A stretch of DNA of 64,000 bases. It comes from Caenorhabditis remanei (taxonomy: Eukaryota; Nematoda; Chromadorea; Rhabditida; Rhabditidae). The notes beneath the pieces are model-generated. The model made no database searches. It had not been told where the DNA came from and saw nothing but the letters and a program-made list of their open reading frames with translations. The translations under genes and the position numbers were made by a program. Shown piece by piece: positions 10,833 to 22,580 of the stretch; the first letter of the stretch is position 1; the number at the start of each line of letters is the position of its first letter. Location of the stretch: NCBI RefSeq assembly GCF_010183535.1, contig NC_071331.1, forward strand, positions 20,832,001-20,896,000. Reading direction: 5' to 3'.

Positions 10833-12212
10833 ATGTACATTTTCAGAAGAAAAACTAGTTATTCATTGCTTAGAGTGAGTTTCAGCGGGTACGAAATGTT
10901 GATTTCCTGTGAAAGAGAGTAATTAAAAGTAATTTAGTTCCAATATTTTCAAATTTCTAGATATGCCTACTGCTATTGCTGATAGAGACATGTCTTGCTC
11001 AGTTATTTGCAAAAAGTGAACCGTGTAAAGATGTCAATGGTGTTGAATTGAATTGTGAGTTTTTTATAGAAAAAAGGGAATTTCACGGTCTCTTAAAATA
11101 TTTTTTTTCTCTATTAGAGGCGCCTAAATAACAAAGAAATCAAATATGATTTTGAGCATATTGGGAAATTTAATTGAATAGCGAATTTGTTGAATTTTTC
11201 TTTTAAAAATAAATATAAAAAAATGCCCGGTCTCCCATACTGCGAAGAAGAACTGCAACATGACCCAGAAAATGTAAATTTTGGTCTAAAAATAGTTTTT
11301 TAATACAAAAAAACCGATTTCAGAAAATTATGATTTCAGCTAATCATTTTTCAGATAACAACTATTTTTTATAAAAGTTGTAACGGGTTCAGACCATCCT
11401 CAAGTACATTTTGTGCAATTTTTAATGGAAAATGTTTTCTGCCGAAAAAGTTGCACTCTTTTTTCTGAAAATCAGTTTTTCTGTATCAAAAAAGTCTATT
11501 TCTGACCAAAATTCAATTCCAACAATTTTTATGAATGAGATTTTAGAACAATTTAAGGATGATTCGTGTGTTTTTCATAAAATTTCCAAAGTTTTGAGCC
11601 CCATATTCACCCATTTCTGAGCATTTTTAGTTTGGTGGCCTAGAAAACCCAAATTTTGGATTCCTAGGCCACCAGACTCAAAGTGGTCAGAAATAGGAGA
11701 ATATGGGGCTCAAAACTCTGGAAATTCTATAGAGAGTTCAAAAATCTTATCAGTTTTTCAAAATTGGTAGTATAGAATTTCCAAGATTTGAGATTTTCAC
11801 ATCAAATTCAAAAAACATAGCAATTTTTGCGCTACAAATGTAAAATGAATCTATTTTTCCGTCTAAAACCTGTCAAAAAGACAAAAATTGAATAAAAAAC
11901 TTATGCAGTCTTGTTAATTGCTCAAATTAATGGAATTGTGGGATTTCAAAAGCTTGATTTTCAAAAATTTGGGAAAAAACTGAATTTTCACCAAAAATTG
12001 TTTCCAGGTCCACACAACTTCATCTACTATTTCGAGTGTTGTGCAAATGAGTGTTGCCTAAGGACGCAGGTACTGAAAATTTGCAAAATCCACTTTAAAT
12101 TTTTCGTCTCAATTTCCAGGTCCTCCCAGCTATTCTAATCGGTATCGCTGCCGTCATCATGACATGTTTCTGTTTGGTTTCTTGTGTAGCTTACTGTTGT
12201 TGTGGTGAATAA
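10833..12212 (+). CDS. Small cysteine-rich single-pass membrane protein (96 aa)
   Basis: Four exons join in frame: 10833-10874, 10961-11054, 12008-12069 and 12120-12212. The protein has a hydrophobic N-terminal signal segment (ICLLLLLIETCLAQ), a short extracellular part with CKD, YYFECCANECC and CLRTQ, one transmembrane helix (VLPAILIGIAAVIM) and a cysteine-rich tail ending YCCCGE. The paired-cysteine plan followed by a helix resembles the Shisa/VOPP1-like architecture, but homology is only suggested. Four introns with standard signals and conserved phase make the model good. The giant foldback ends 377 bp upstream and may have displaced its promoter. Confidence 0.78.
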
Positions 12213-12463
12213 ATATAATAATGTGAAAATGGACATCTGGACAAACTAACAGACAAACATCCACCAAATAACAAAAGTCTACCTGTAGATCAAACACTAA
12301 ACGGTCATTATCTTTTGACCAAAGTTTTTTTTCGAATAACCGATCTACCCAGAGGATTAAAAAAGTGTACCGGTTCAGATTACCCCTACCCACCGTCCCT
12401 CAGAATAAAAAGAAAATTTTGACGAAAATATTTGCACCCAGGTCAAATACTACGGTGGAAAAC

Positions 12464-14762
12464 ATGCCACGTGTAATTTCTTTGGTCTTACTGTGCTCAT
12501 TGGCCTTCTATGTGTCAAGTGATCAAATTGTAGTCGGAGCATTACAGAAGATTTTCCCATACGCGACGGTAGCCAAGGTTAAAGCGGTGAGTTGAGAAAA
12601 TTCGGGGAATTTTGGGCTGAAATTGGGCAAAAACTGATGAATAATGATTTTTGTGAAAAAAAAAACCATAAAAATGCCACAAATTTCATTATTTTTTCCC
12701 TGGTAAATTCCCTTCGAAAAGACCTAAAATTTCTGAAATTTGGAACCCGGAAACCCTTAAAACCCTGATTTCCGCAAAAATCGGAATTTTGCCTTTCCAG
12801 TGGTGGCCGAGTGGTTAAGGTAGACAGTGTCAGGAGACCAACCAGGGTTCGAGTCCACATGTGGAAAAAGTTTTTTGTTTTTTATTTTTGCGTTTTTGAA
12901 AAAAAAAGTGTCTCCATTCTGAAATTAAAATCTTTAAAATCCGCAAGAATCGTTAAAAAAATCGGTTGAAAATAACTCAAACCCCACCAAAAATCTCAAT
13001 TTTTGTCACTTTTCGAGTGAATTCTGCAAAAATCTGAAATTTTAACGTTTCTGATTCCAAACACATGTATTTTTTTTTTAATTTATTGTGACTAAAAGGA
13101 AACCAAAAAGATACAAAAGACTAGAAACAATCCCTCACGAGACAGTTTCGAGTAGAAAATAGGGATGACATGATACATAGGAAACGGGGAATGAGAATAA
13201 ATATAAAAAGGAGGGTAGGCAGACAAGTTGGCAAGGGGGAAGAGATAACCGTAGAAGGCAAATTAAATGAGAAAGAATAATATGTATTTAACAAAATGAC
13301 CAGATGAGATAATAAATTAAAACCGGGTAATGGCAGAGTCAAGAAGATGTTCAAATTGGGAGGGGGAGAGGAAACTACTAACATTGGCAACAATGGCATT
13401 CCAGATGGGAAGGATAAAAGAGAAAAAATTGTCGGAGAGGGGGGAGACATAAATGAGAGTCATGGGTCTTCGTGGAGAACTTGACAGTCTGATAAAGGAA
13501 TTGAGATTGGGAAAATGAGATGCGCCAGCTATAAATTTATACAGAAGGAGTAATTGGGATTTGAGTCTACGGTGTCTTATAGAGTAGATAGAGAGAAGTT
13601 CTAGACGATGCGAATAAGATGAGAAAGCGATATTGCATCGTTGGAGAGTTTTCCTAGAGTAAATTCGAAGAGTGTATAGCTGATCAATGTGTGAAAAAAC
13701 TGAGATTTGATGGGTTTTTAGGGGAGAAATGACAAAAAACTAAGAAATTCCACATAGAAATTCAATTTTTTGAGAAATTTGACGTATAATCGTCTTTTCC
13801 GCTTCAAAAAACGTTTAAAATGGCCTAAAATCACTGAAAAATCAAAATTCATAACTTGCTCGTCAAATCTTGCACATTGTCCGCAACCACCGCCACGTCA
13901 TTTCCCACCATTCCTCCCACTCCCCGAGGTATCACTGGCGCCGCTCCCCCGCTTTCATATACGCCCTACCCGTCGTCTCTCCGACGTGTCCTCGGTAGTA
14001 TAGTGGTGAGTATCCGCGTCTGTCACATGCGAGACCCGGGTTCAATTCCCGTCCGGGGAGAAATCGTTTTTTCTTTTTTGATTTTGTTGGAAAAATGTTC
14101 TTTGTGCTTTTCAGCTAACCACCAACGTCAACAAGGAAACAACGAAGCCCAAGGCAAAAGCAGTGGTTACCAAATGGATCCCAGCAAACTGGAAGGCCGC
14201 CGGAGCCACCGTAGACGCTAAAAACCAGCTCTCCAAACAGGCCTACGCACAAAAGAAGGCTCTCACCTTCATCGATTTCAGATTTTCCCTGAAAAAGTAT
14301 ATCAACTATCTGTTCGCACAAGCAGTTAGTACCAAGTACTTGACACAAGCCGATGCGGATAGTCTTCGCACTTTGTACTGGGCTTCTGACGCCAAAGCGG
14401 TCAATAATTTCACACAGACCTCTCAGATTTTTATGACAGAGGCTGCTACTAAGGTAGGTTGATGGAAAAATATGGAAACATTTCAGTCAGATTAGACGAC
14501 AGGACGGCGAGTTATAACGAAAAGAATTTTCGACCACGCGACGCGGTCGCGTCGCGGTTTTCTAATTTTACACCTTGTGGTCCAAACTTAATGAAATTTC
14601 TTTGCTAGACTAATTAGACTATGCCCTTTCCGAAAAACATATAAAAAATTTAATTTTCAGGTCAAGGAACCGTCCACCCTCAAAGCAAAAGTGCAAGAGC
14701 TGAGTGGAAAGTTTGCGGCGGCGAACCCAGCAGACTATGCCAATTTGCAATGGACACTTTAA
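12464..14762 (+). CDS. Secreted nematode protein, tandem paralogue A (187 aa)
   Basis: The exons are 12464-12586, 14115-14453 and 14661-14762, giving 187 residues, the same length as paralogue B. A signal peptide (MPRVISLVLLCSLAFYVSS) is followed by DQIVVGALQKIFPYA, then a lysine/alanine-rich region with QLSKQAYAQKKAL, and the conserved end FAAANPADYANLQWTL. I do not recognise the family; it looks secreted or extracellular. The 1.5-kb first intron holds a tRNA-like fragment, a 5'-truncated LINE and a tRNA-Asp gene. One intron (14454-14660) has no counterpart in B. Confidence 0.85.
12797..12862 (+). pseudogene. tRNA-derived sequence (Ser/Leu-like D-arm)
   Basis: It contains TGGCCGAGTGGTTAAGG, the classical D-arm of type II tRNAs, and a B box (GGTTCGAGTCC) 33 bases later. 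The acceptor and T stems do not pair convincingly and there is no long variable arm, so this is a pseudogene or short tRNA-derived repeat. It lies in intron 1 of paralogue A and is absent from paralogue B. Confidence 0.6.
13067..13681 (-). mobile_element. 5'-truncated non-LTR retrotransposon (LINE), RT C-terminal end
   Basis: On the reverse strand an open frame of about 120 codons ends in TAA near 13318. It has the C-terminal hallmarks of nematode and insect non-LTR retrotransposons: RRLKSQLLLLYKFIAG, then SSPRRPMTLIYVSPLSDNFF and LPIWNAIV, followed by a 3' UTR and an A-run (T-run on + near 13070). The 5' end is cut off at about 13681, as expected for incomplete target-primed reverse transcription. 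Paralogue B's intron has the uninterrupted sequence. Confidence 0.85.
13989..14060 (+). tRNA. tRNA-Asp (GTC), intronic
   Basis: The 72-nt gene has the acceptor pair TCCTCGG/CCGGGGA, D-arm TAGTGGTGAGTA, anticodon loop CTGTCAC (anticodon GTC) on a CGCGT/ATGCG stem, B box GGGTTCAATTCCC and discriminator G. One T-stem base differs from its sisters (CCCGT instead of CCCGG). It lies in intron 1 of paralogue A on the same strand. A T-rich terminator follows. Confidence 0.95.
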
Positions 14763-15056
14763 ATTTTTTAAATGGAAAATAATGAAATAGATTTGATCTA
14801 CTTATTTACACGTGCCAAACGGAATTTTTTTTGTTTCGGGGAGAAAAAGTTTATACTCATATTGGATTTCGGCGGATTAACGAAGGGCGTATGACTAAAT
14901 TCGGTGATCGAAAAATCGGATTACTGTAGCGATCGCGGGGGGATTATTATATAAATGGTGGTCATATAGTGCGAACATTCATCTTTTTTCAGTTTCATTC
15001 CATTTTTTTTCGGTCAACATTTTTTTGTTTCAAAATTCGAAAAAAATTGACTTCAG

Positions 15057-16325
15057 ATGCCCCGTGTAGTCTCTCTAGTTTTGCTATGCTCTTTGGTTTT
15101 CTACGTTTCAAGTGATCAGATTGTTCAAGGAGCTCTCGAGAAGATATTCCCATATGCGGCGGTGGCAAAGGTTAAGACGGTGAGTTCTCAATTTTTGTCA
15201 CTTTTCCAGTGAATACTGTACAAATATGTTGAAATTTTAAAGTTTCCGATCCCAAATATATTTAAAGCAGATCAATGTGTGAAAAAAAACTGAGATTTGG
15301 TGTGCTTTTAAGGGAAAAATGACGAAAAACTATGAAATTCCACATAGAAATACCACTTTTTTGTGAGAAATTTAAAAAATAACCACGAAAATCCGACTTT
15401 TCCGCTTCAAAAAACGCTAAAAATGCCCTGAAATCACTTAATATTCAAAATTCCTAACTTGCTCGGCAAATCCTGCACATTGTCCGCAACCACCGCCACG
15501 TCATATCCACCATTCCTCCCAGTCCCCAAGGTATCAATTTCGCCGCTCCCCCGCTTTCTTATACGCCTTCCCCGTCGTCTCTCCACCGTGTCCTCGGTAG
15601 TATAGTGGTGAGTATCCGCGTCTGTCACATGCGAGACCCGGGTTCAATTCCCGGCCGGGGAGAAATTGTTTTTGCTTTTTTTGATTTTCATTGAAATTGT
15701 GTTATTAGGACAGGTGAGTGATTTCAAGCCATTTTTCTCACATTACTGGTTCCGAACCTCAAAACTCGAATAATGTCAAAATTTTCAGCTAACTACCAAT
15801 GTAAACAAGCAGACAGTGATTGCCAAGACGAAGACAGTGGTGAAAAATTGGATTCCAGCGAATTGGGTGAGAATACAGTTTTTTCAATTCAATTTTTTCA
15901 AACACATTTTCAGAAAGCAGCCAACGCCAAGGTCGACGCTAAAAACCCGCTCTCCAAACAAGCGTACGCACAGAAGAAGGCTCTAGCCTTCATTGACTAC
16001 CGTTTCTCTCTCAAAAAGTACATCAACTACCTGTACAATCAGGCGGTGAAAACAAAGTACTTGACAACACCGGAAGCTAATAATGTGGGTTGTGTGCGGT
16101 AGAGCGCAGTTGCATCACTATCGCGTTTTTCAGATGCGCACAATGTTCTGGGCTGCTGACGCCAAGGCACTCAACAACTATACAGTAACCTGTCAGACAT
16201 TTATGGTGGAGGCTATGACGAAGATCAAGAAGACACCAACTATCCAGGATAGTGTCACTGATTTGACTGGAAAATTCGCGGCGGCTAACCCGAAAGATTA
16301 TGCTAATTTGCAGTGGACATTGTAA
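15057..16325 (+). CDS. Secreted nematode protein, tandem paralogue B (187 aa)
   Basis: The exons are 15057-15179, 15789-15866, 15914-16084 and 16134-16325, giving 187 residues. The signal peptide (MPRVVSLVLLCSLVFYVSS), PLSKQAYAQKKALAF and the terminal KDYANLQWTL match paralogue A. It has two introns that A lacks (15867-15913 and 16085-16133) and lacks A's last intron, so introns have been gained or lost since duplication. Intron 1 carries a tRNA-Asp at the same relative place as in A. The function is unknown. Confidence 0.85.
15591..15662 (+). tRNA. tRNA-Asp (GTC), intronic
   Basis: A complete 72-nt tRNA-Asp with fully paired acceptor and T stems (CCGGG/CCCGG). It lies in intron 1 of paralogue B. 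The ~300 bp upstream, including TTGCTCGGCAAATCCTGCA, matches the flanks of the other copies. Confidence 0.95.
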
Positions 16326-16788
16326 ATTTTGAAAAATTTTGAGATTTTGAATAAAGCGATTTTCTTGTTAGGTTTTGTTAAGGATTGGACCGAAAGAAAA
16401 ATTTGAGAGTAGCCGCGCGGCGTGGCCAAAAACTGTCTAGTATGGTTACTGATAACTTCTAACCACGGATTAGCACAGGGTGTCAAAGGCCAGTACAGGG
16501 GAGATTATAAGTGTTACACTCACAAATAAAAAAGGATCAGTATCGTGAAGTTCACATGTTGAATTGGTTTTTGACTTTTTCTGATTGAAAAAGGAGAAAA
16601 CTTGAGTTTTTACCCCAAAAACCTCACAAAATTGCCAAAAATTCAAACTTTTTAACTTGCTCGTCAAATCCTATACATTGTCCGCAACCACCGCCACGTC
16701 ATTTCCACCGTTCCCCACGCTCACTGAGGTGTCACTCCCGCCGCTCCCCCGCTTTCTTATACGCCCTCCCCGTCGTCTCTCCGCCGTG

Positions 16789-17937
16789 TCCTCGGTAGTA
16801 CACAGGTAAAGCGCGATGGATCCATTATGGATGAAACGCGGATCGCGCGCGGATGCTGTGGGTATGTCAGATGGATCCATTATGGATCCATATGGATCCA
16901 CGCGCGGGCGGCATCCATTTAGCACCCACGCGCGATCCGTGGTTTCTTTGATTCGATTGGGTTCATACCACCACATATTGAGGCTGTTTCGCATACTAGA
17001 GACTTATTCTTTTGCTACTATAAGTTTCTTATTGTGTGTATTGTGTTCTATCTATTGTTTTTTTCAAGTTCCGTTTTCCGTTCTCGTCCAACTCTGTTCG
17101 TCTACAAACTTTTCTCCGTTTTCACTCACTTTTCATCAAAAGCAAATTATGGTTTCACTTTTATGTAATTTCAGTATACTATTCAATTTTTGTTTTTCAA
17201 TTGCCAAAATGGTCTGTAGGTTTTTTGAATCAATTTTACACAAAATGAGTTCAAGTAATACCCGGAAAGAAAAACACTTCTATAGAGTAAAAGTCCCGTT
17301 TTTTTCTTTTCGGAACGACAGAAACTTACCAATTTACCTTTTATTCCACCTGCAAATGTATTTTATCATGTCGTTCCGAAAAGAAAAATAGTGGAAACCA
17401 TTAATTTTTCTCATGAAAATAACCATAAATTTCCGAAAAAATTCTCAATGACATTACCGAGTTTTGGTGAAAAATAACAGAAATTTGTTTCGGCAATAGC
17501 TTAATTATTTTTTATTCAGTGAACCATAATTTATTTTCAACAAAAACTGTCAAAAAATTGGTGAAAACTCTGGAAAACGGAGAAAATTTCGACAAACTCC
17601 TAAAAAATAATTCGTCTCGATTTATTATAAACAACACGCAAAGCGGAATATCGGATTATCGTTGGAAAGTCAGATCCGGCGTGGATTGAATATGGATCCT
17701 ATATGGATGCACGCGCGATCCACGGAAATTCGAGGACGACCGACATCCTCCCTATCCATATTCCATCCGCGCGCGATCCGCGTTTTAAATGTGGACGCAT
17801 TATGGATCCTATGTGGATCCATATTCGATATGGACGCATATGGACCCACAATGGATCCATCGCGCTTTACCTGTGTATAGTGGTGAGTATCCGCGTCTGT
17901 CACATGCGAGACCCGGGTTCAATTCCCGGCCGGGGAG
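16789..17937 (+). pseudogene. tRNA-Asp gene split by a 1.07-kb transposon
   Basis: The 5' 12 nt (TCCTCGGTAGTA) lie at 16789-16800 and the rest resumes at 17876 with TATAGTGGTGAGTATCC, running to the discriminator G at 17937. Apart from the insert and its TA duplication, the gene is identical to the intact copies, so the insertion is recent. The usual upstream cassette flank is present from about 16590. The insertion breaks the internal promoter A box and the D-arm, so the gene should be dead. Confidence 0.92.
16801..17875. mobile_element. CACAGGTA-ended element inserted in the tRNA-Asp D-arm
   Basis: The inverted ends are CACAGGTAAAGCGCGATGG and CCATCGCGCTTTACCTGTG, 1,075 bp apart, flanked by a 2-bp TA duplication. 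The outer ~130-200 bp are imperfect arrays of GGATCC/ATATGGAT and CGCGCGGAT palindromes; the interior is AT-rich. It contains an open frame of up to 191 codons without recognisable domains, which I do not call as a gene. Ends, subterminal style, size and target match the element at 5526-6569. Confidence 0.88.
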
Positions 17938-18409
17938 AAATCTTTTTTCTTTTTTTGATATCGCAGGAAAATCCGTTATATAGCTAATTGTCATCAAGAT
18001 AGGTCCCTATAATTACTCTTGTCTACCTATCTTCCATTATATCTTTGCCAATTACATTCTCTAAAGAGAGCCGCACCATCTGCTTCCTGAATACATGTCG
18101 CTCTGGTGAAGATAAGACAGTAATTAATGTGTAATTGAGGTCATTAGTCCAATCTAGTCGAATCTTCCAGAAAGCCGATTATGTCATTGTTCCTAATCCT
18201 CATCACACCGATGACGTGACAGCTGCCACGTCATCTCGTATTTACTTACTATTAGCCCCCTCGCCCATCCCTCTTTTTTGTATAGTGTCATTCTCATTCG
18301 GCCTTTTCTCGGGGGCATTTTATCGATTTGTTACTAATTTTCGGGTTCTCAAAAAATTTTTAACTTGTTTAAATACATGCATTATTCCAGAAGATACGTT
18401 GTATTCAAA

Positions 18410-18968
18410 ATGCTCGACAAAGAGAATCTTAGGCTACCTGGGAATCCGGCAAAACAAAGGTAAGTGTCTATTATTCTGAATGAAATCGAGTCTGCTGGTG
18501 TTATTAAACATCCGAACAACACACATATAGGCAATACATCTTTTCAGCCCTACCTTCATGGAATCCAGCAGAACTCTTATGGAACGTATTCGAGTTCTTC
18601 AGCATCAAGAATATTCTCTCCAAGCGTCCATTACCAAAACCACGGGACCCAACTACCGTAAGCTATTGGAGGAGAAGGACGAAGAGATTGAGGAGTTGAA
18701 GAATAAGTTGGAGCACTACAAAGAGGCCTATGAAGCGTTGAAAGCGAAAAATGACAAGAGGAATTCAAATGGCGACACCTATTCTCAATTTCCAAGCAAT
18801 CAAAGTATAAAGCATAGAATGGCAAAGACGATCAAGCAACTCACAAGAGAGAAGAAGAGAGAAGCTTTCCAATATTTCGCTTTATGCTCATTTTATGTTG
18901 CTTTGATCCTTCTTACTGTGCACGTCATTCCATTGGGAATCCTATTTGCTCTCCGCCAACTTAAATAA
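18410..18968 (+). CDS. Coiled-coil, tail-anchored protein, paralogue C (156 aa)
   Basis: The exons are 18410-18459 and 18548-18968, joining in frame (…NPAKQ|S…). The order is a short polar N-terminus, LMERIRVLQHQEYSLQASIT, a conserved NYRKLLEEKDEEIEELKNKL coiled coil, a basic segment and one C-terminal hydrophobic helix (about the last 30 residues) with a short basic end. This suggests a tail-anchored membrane protein facing the cytosol. No family is recognised. Its tandem paralogue starts 1.2 kb downstream. Confidence 0.8.
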
Positions 18969-19394
18969 TCCATCTGTTGACGATTGAGCAGAAAAATAAA
19001 ACTCAATATTGTTCTCTGATAACGAAAAAAAAAAGTCATTATCAATTTTTCATGTATCATGTCTTGAATCCTCTTCTAAAGTTTTTTTGTTTTTTCAAAT
19101 TCGAAAAAAGTTTTGGTTAAAATAAATTTTTTCATTTTAGTAGCTAAATTTTGTTGGTTTTCGATAAAAAGTTGTATGAAAACAACGGTGTGTAAGTGAT
19201 GACTACAAAAAATTGTCCTCAAATTAGTCATTCTCAAAAAAACTTCCTTTTTCAAAAGTTTACTTTTTAAAAGTTACAATCTCAATTACTCGATTTTGAA
19301 AGCACCACCATGCGTCGCGGTTTTCTGACAATTGGAATTCGAGCTTTCATCTACAGTAATGACCATAATTCTAACAACTGTGACCATTAGTCAA

Positions 19395-19772
19395 TTGGAA
19401 ATGACCAAGTTTGAGAGGGTGTCATGGTCATACTGATTGTCCCACCAAAACAATTTTTAATGGATCAAACATATCAAAAGTAGAACTTCATTTTTGTAGT
19501 TGACACCTTTTTTGTACGGACACTCCCTAGAAAGTTACAAATCGACAAAGTAATTTCTCCTTCAAATCATCCTATTTCAGTGCAAAATAGTGCTTTTTTT
19601 GAGCTATCGTCTTGAAATGACCATAACTCTCTAGGGAGTGTCCGTACAAAAAAGTTGTCAACTACAAAAATGAAGCTCTACTTTTGATCTGTATGATTCA
19701 CTAAAAATCTACTGCGTGTGACATTTAGTTTTACCATGACACACTCTCAAAGTTGGACAATTTCAACTGAAA
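19395..19772. repeat. TA-family MITE lacking terminal repeats
   Basis: The palindromic core has TTTTTGTAGTTGACA and GTACGGACACTCCCTAG with inverted counterparts, as in 4180-4632, but the CAGTACC ends are missing. It lies between the two coiled-coil paralogues. Confidence 0.75.
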
Positions 19773-20198
19773 AAAAAGTCGAATCTTCCAGAAAACCAGT
19801 TGTGTCATTAACGCCTACTAGCATTTTCCTAACCCTCATTCTCATTGCCTCGACTTACGCCACGTCATATTGTATTTACCTAACCCCTTCACAGCACCAT
19901 CCACTACATCCCTCTTCAAATAATTGTGGGGGCAATGCCCTCCTCTTCCTCCCCTCTGTATCGGACAATTTATCGATTTCGTGTCTAGTTTTTCAATAGT
20001 CCGTCATGTCATCTCATATTTACTCACTATTCACCATATCCTCACTCGCACCTTTTTTCTGGCAAGGCTCTCGTACACATTTCACGGTCCTCTACAAGGC
20101 CGCCTTGCTCTCACGCATTTTTTTTTGAATTCGCCACCAATTGGTAAAATTTCCCTCAATTTGTTATCCGATATTCCAGATCAAAAGTTGTAAACAAA

Positions 20199-20749
20199 AT
20201 GGTCACCAAAGACAATCTTCGGTCATCTGAGAATCCGGCAAAACAAGGGTAAGTTATGTATAAATGGACATCTGGACACACAGACAGACATACCGAAACA
20301 CCTTTCCACCTTCTAAAACGCTTATTTTTAGCTGGGACTCCACGGAATCCAAGAAATCTCTTATGGAACGTATTCGAGACTTGCAACATCAAGAATACTC
20401 TCTTCAAGCGTCCATTACCAAAACCACGGGACCCAACTACCGTAAGCTATTGGAGGAGAAGGATAGAGAGATTGAGGAGTTGATGCACTACAAAGAGGCA
20501 TATGAGGCATTGAAATCGGAAAATGAGGAGAAAAATTCAAACACCTATGCTCGATTTCCATTCAATCAAAGTAGAAAGCATAGAACAAAAACAATGGAAA
20601 AGACGGTCTATCAATATCAGAAGATATCAGAAGCTGACCTAACTCCTTCTGAGGTTTTGCTGTTCTTTGTTGCCTGTCCCCTTCTTGTTTCGTTGCTCAT
20701 TTTATTGCCATTCGTACTATTCGCATATGCTTACCCTCGCACTAAATAA
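20199..20749 (+). CDS. Coiled-coil, tail-anchored protein, paralogue D (155 aa)
   Basis: The exons are 20199-20248 and 20332-20749. It has the same first-exon length, phase and coiled-coil block (LMERIRDLQHQEYSLQ, NYRKLLEEKDREIEEL) as paralogue C, with a shorter coil and a longer, more hydrophobic C-terminal helix followed by AYAYPRTK. The upstream ~400 bp also match C's upstream region (CGAATCTTCCAGAAA; TGCCACGTCAT-like words), so promoter and gene were duplicated together. The helix is the most diverged part. Confidence 0.8.
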
Positions 20750-21188
20750 TCACTCAAAATCTTCCTTTTGACAGCAAAATATACTCAAAAAAGCCTTTTT
20801 TTGAGTTTCTTTCTGTGCATTATTTTGTTTGATAATAACGAAGAACGTAAATTCTTTACTTATTGTTCTTCCATTGCTGTTTCAATATTTGTTTAAAATT
20901 TGAATAAACTGATTCTTGAAGTTTCATAAAAGTTTGCACTTCCTCCTATCAGCTTTCGTCATTTCTCTTTTATCACTAATTATCACGAACTTTTATTAGA
21001 TTTCCCAAATTTTTATTGCATTAAAAAAAACTAATTTTCCAATAAATAATGTGGGATTTCAACGAATTAGTCAGCTGGGACAAAATAAGGAAAATGTACC
21101 AGAAATTGTATTTTTTGTTATGAAGTTATTGGTGATACGAAGAAATACAAATACAAATACGATTCTAACTATCTATTTGTTCCTTTTT
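20750..21188. other. Intergenic; outer part of an inverted duplication
   Basis: Sequence from about 20917 to 21060 reappears inverted at about 25480-25620 (for example GATTCTTGAAGTTTCATAAA). It is the outer edge of the chemoreceptor inverted duplication. No gene is called. Confidence 0.6.
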
Positions 21189-22395
21189 TCACACAATACT
21201 TTTTGATACTGCATTAAAACTACTGACAGCTTGGAGGGAGGTTTCTGAGAGTCTCGGTTTCCAGCAGAATATGAGATCTGAAATTTTTCACTCTCAATTC
21301 GAATTTTCGAAAGTATTCACAAACTCACTCAAAAACGAATTCCGATAAGATTTAATAATAAAAATATTGGGTAAAGGATCGAGAACCGGATAAAACGAAA
21401 TAAAAATCGCAGTGACTGGTCCAAGAGATTCTGGAGATGAATTCATGAAACAAGTGATTGCAATAATTGTACTGGGCAGATGCATGAGACATAATGGAAT
21501 AGCTGCTTGGATCACCTTCGTACGGACATTAACTAGAGAGTTACATATCGACCAATTTCAGTGGAATACAGTAATTATTAAAACTGTTCTTTTAAAATGA
21601 CCATAACTCTCTAGGGAATGTTCGTACAAAAAAGTTGTCAATTACAAAAATGAAGCTCTACCTTTGATCTTTATGATTTATTAGAAATTTACTTGGTGGG
21701 TAAATCAGTGATACCGTAACACCTTCTGAACGTTGGACATTTTCAACTGAAACAGAACAGCCAAAGTTGTCAAAATTATTACTGTATCTGTCCGCGCGGC
21801 GAATTCAAAATTGTCAAAAACTCACGATACTATGCCAATTCACATACTCTTTGCCGTTTTGATCTACCGGATAAATGTAAAAACCGATAAAACTCAAGTT
21901 GTCTATTGAATTGTTTTGAAGCACTTTTACCCTGAAAATATGAAATTTTGGAATTCTCAATCTTCAACTTTAAAAAAGCTAAAATTTTACCTCATAAACT
22001 GCTCGGTAGCCTCATTCATTCCAAAAAACATATCAGTAGATATTGTATAAACAATACCAAGGATGAGGGGGCATGTGATCCAAATAAATACTCGAGTAGC
22101 GTTGAAACTGGTCCATAAAAATAAATTACACATTCCAACTGGAAAAACCATTAATTTCTGATCCATTGTCACCAGAAACCCGGAATCTTTTGTATGTATA
22201 GATTTGTGAGGGCGCCCAAAAATTTAAAGACGCGTAAATCAGTTCAAATATAGATAGATAGATCATAAGATATTTATAGACACCTAGTCGTTGAGGGGAC
22301 TTGAAAATAATGAGGTACAGTAGGACGGAAGTAGTGAAGAGGGAGAGAATACCGCATACTTTTTCAATTATTTCGACGACGACTTTTAGAGACAT
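21189..22395 (-). pseudogene. Str-type chemoreceptor pseudogene (left arm of inverted duplication)
   Basis: It is homologous to the intact gene at 22870-25190 on the other strand. Start ATG is at 22395 (MSLKVVVEIIEK). Lesions: a 4-bp TACA duplication after QIY near 22193 shifts the frame; about 150 bp encoding the rest of the third helix and its intron are deleted, so VGMCNLFLWTS joins FNATRVFIW; about 27-30 bp are missing at the end of the YVNWHSI exon; the exon encoding MMLYFGTRCYTKLH is lost; and a MITE replaces part of the following sequence. Later pieces (PLCLMHLPSTIIAI; CWKPRLSET) survive. Confidence 0.9.
21518..21765. repeat. TA-family MITE fragment inside the dead chemoreceptor
   Basis: It carries GTACGGACATTAACTAGAGAG and the inverted AAAAGTTGTCAATTACAAAAA. 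It occupies the place of a missing receptor exon. Confidence 0.65.
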
Positions 22396-22580
22396 TTTTT
22401 GGACTAGAAGAGGGAAAATAATGAACGGAATAAATGCATACAAAGAAAATGATTTCATTGGAAAAACAAAATTCCAATTTCAGGTACATTACCATTATTT
22501 TGTCTGAGCTGAGGGCATTCATGTGAGTCAGAGACTGGAATTTATGCAATGATCAGAATTGAAGAAAGCGATATACAGAC

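Noticed and set aside
13121..13450. 109-codon reverse frame rich in Pro and Leu
   Set aside because: It is the 3' UTR and an alternate frame of the truncated LINE.
16816..17391. 191-codon frame inside the tRNA-splitting element
   Set aside because: No domain, low-complexity start made of GGATCC palindromes, no comparable frame in the sister element.
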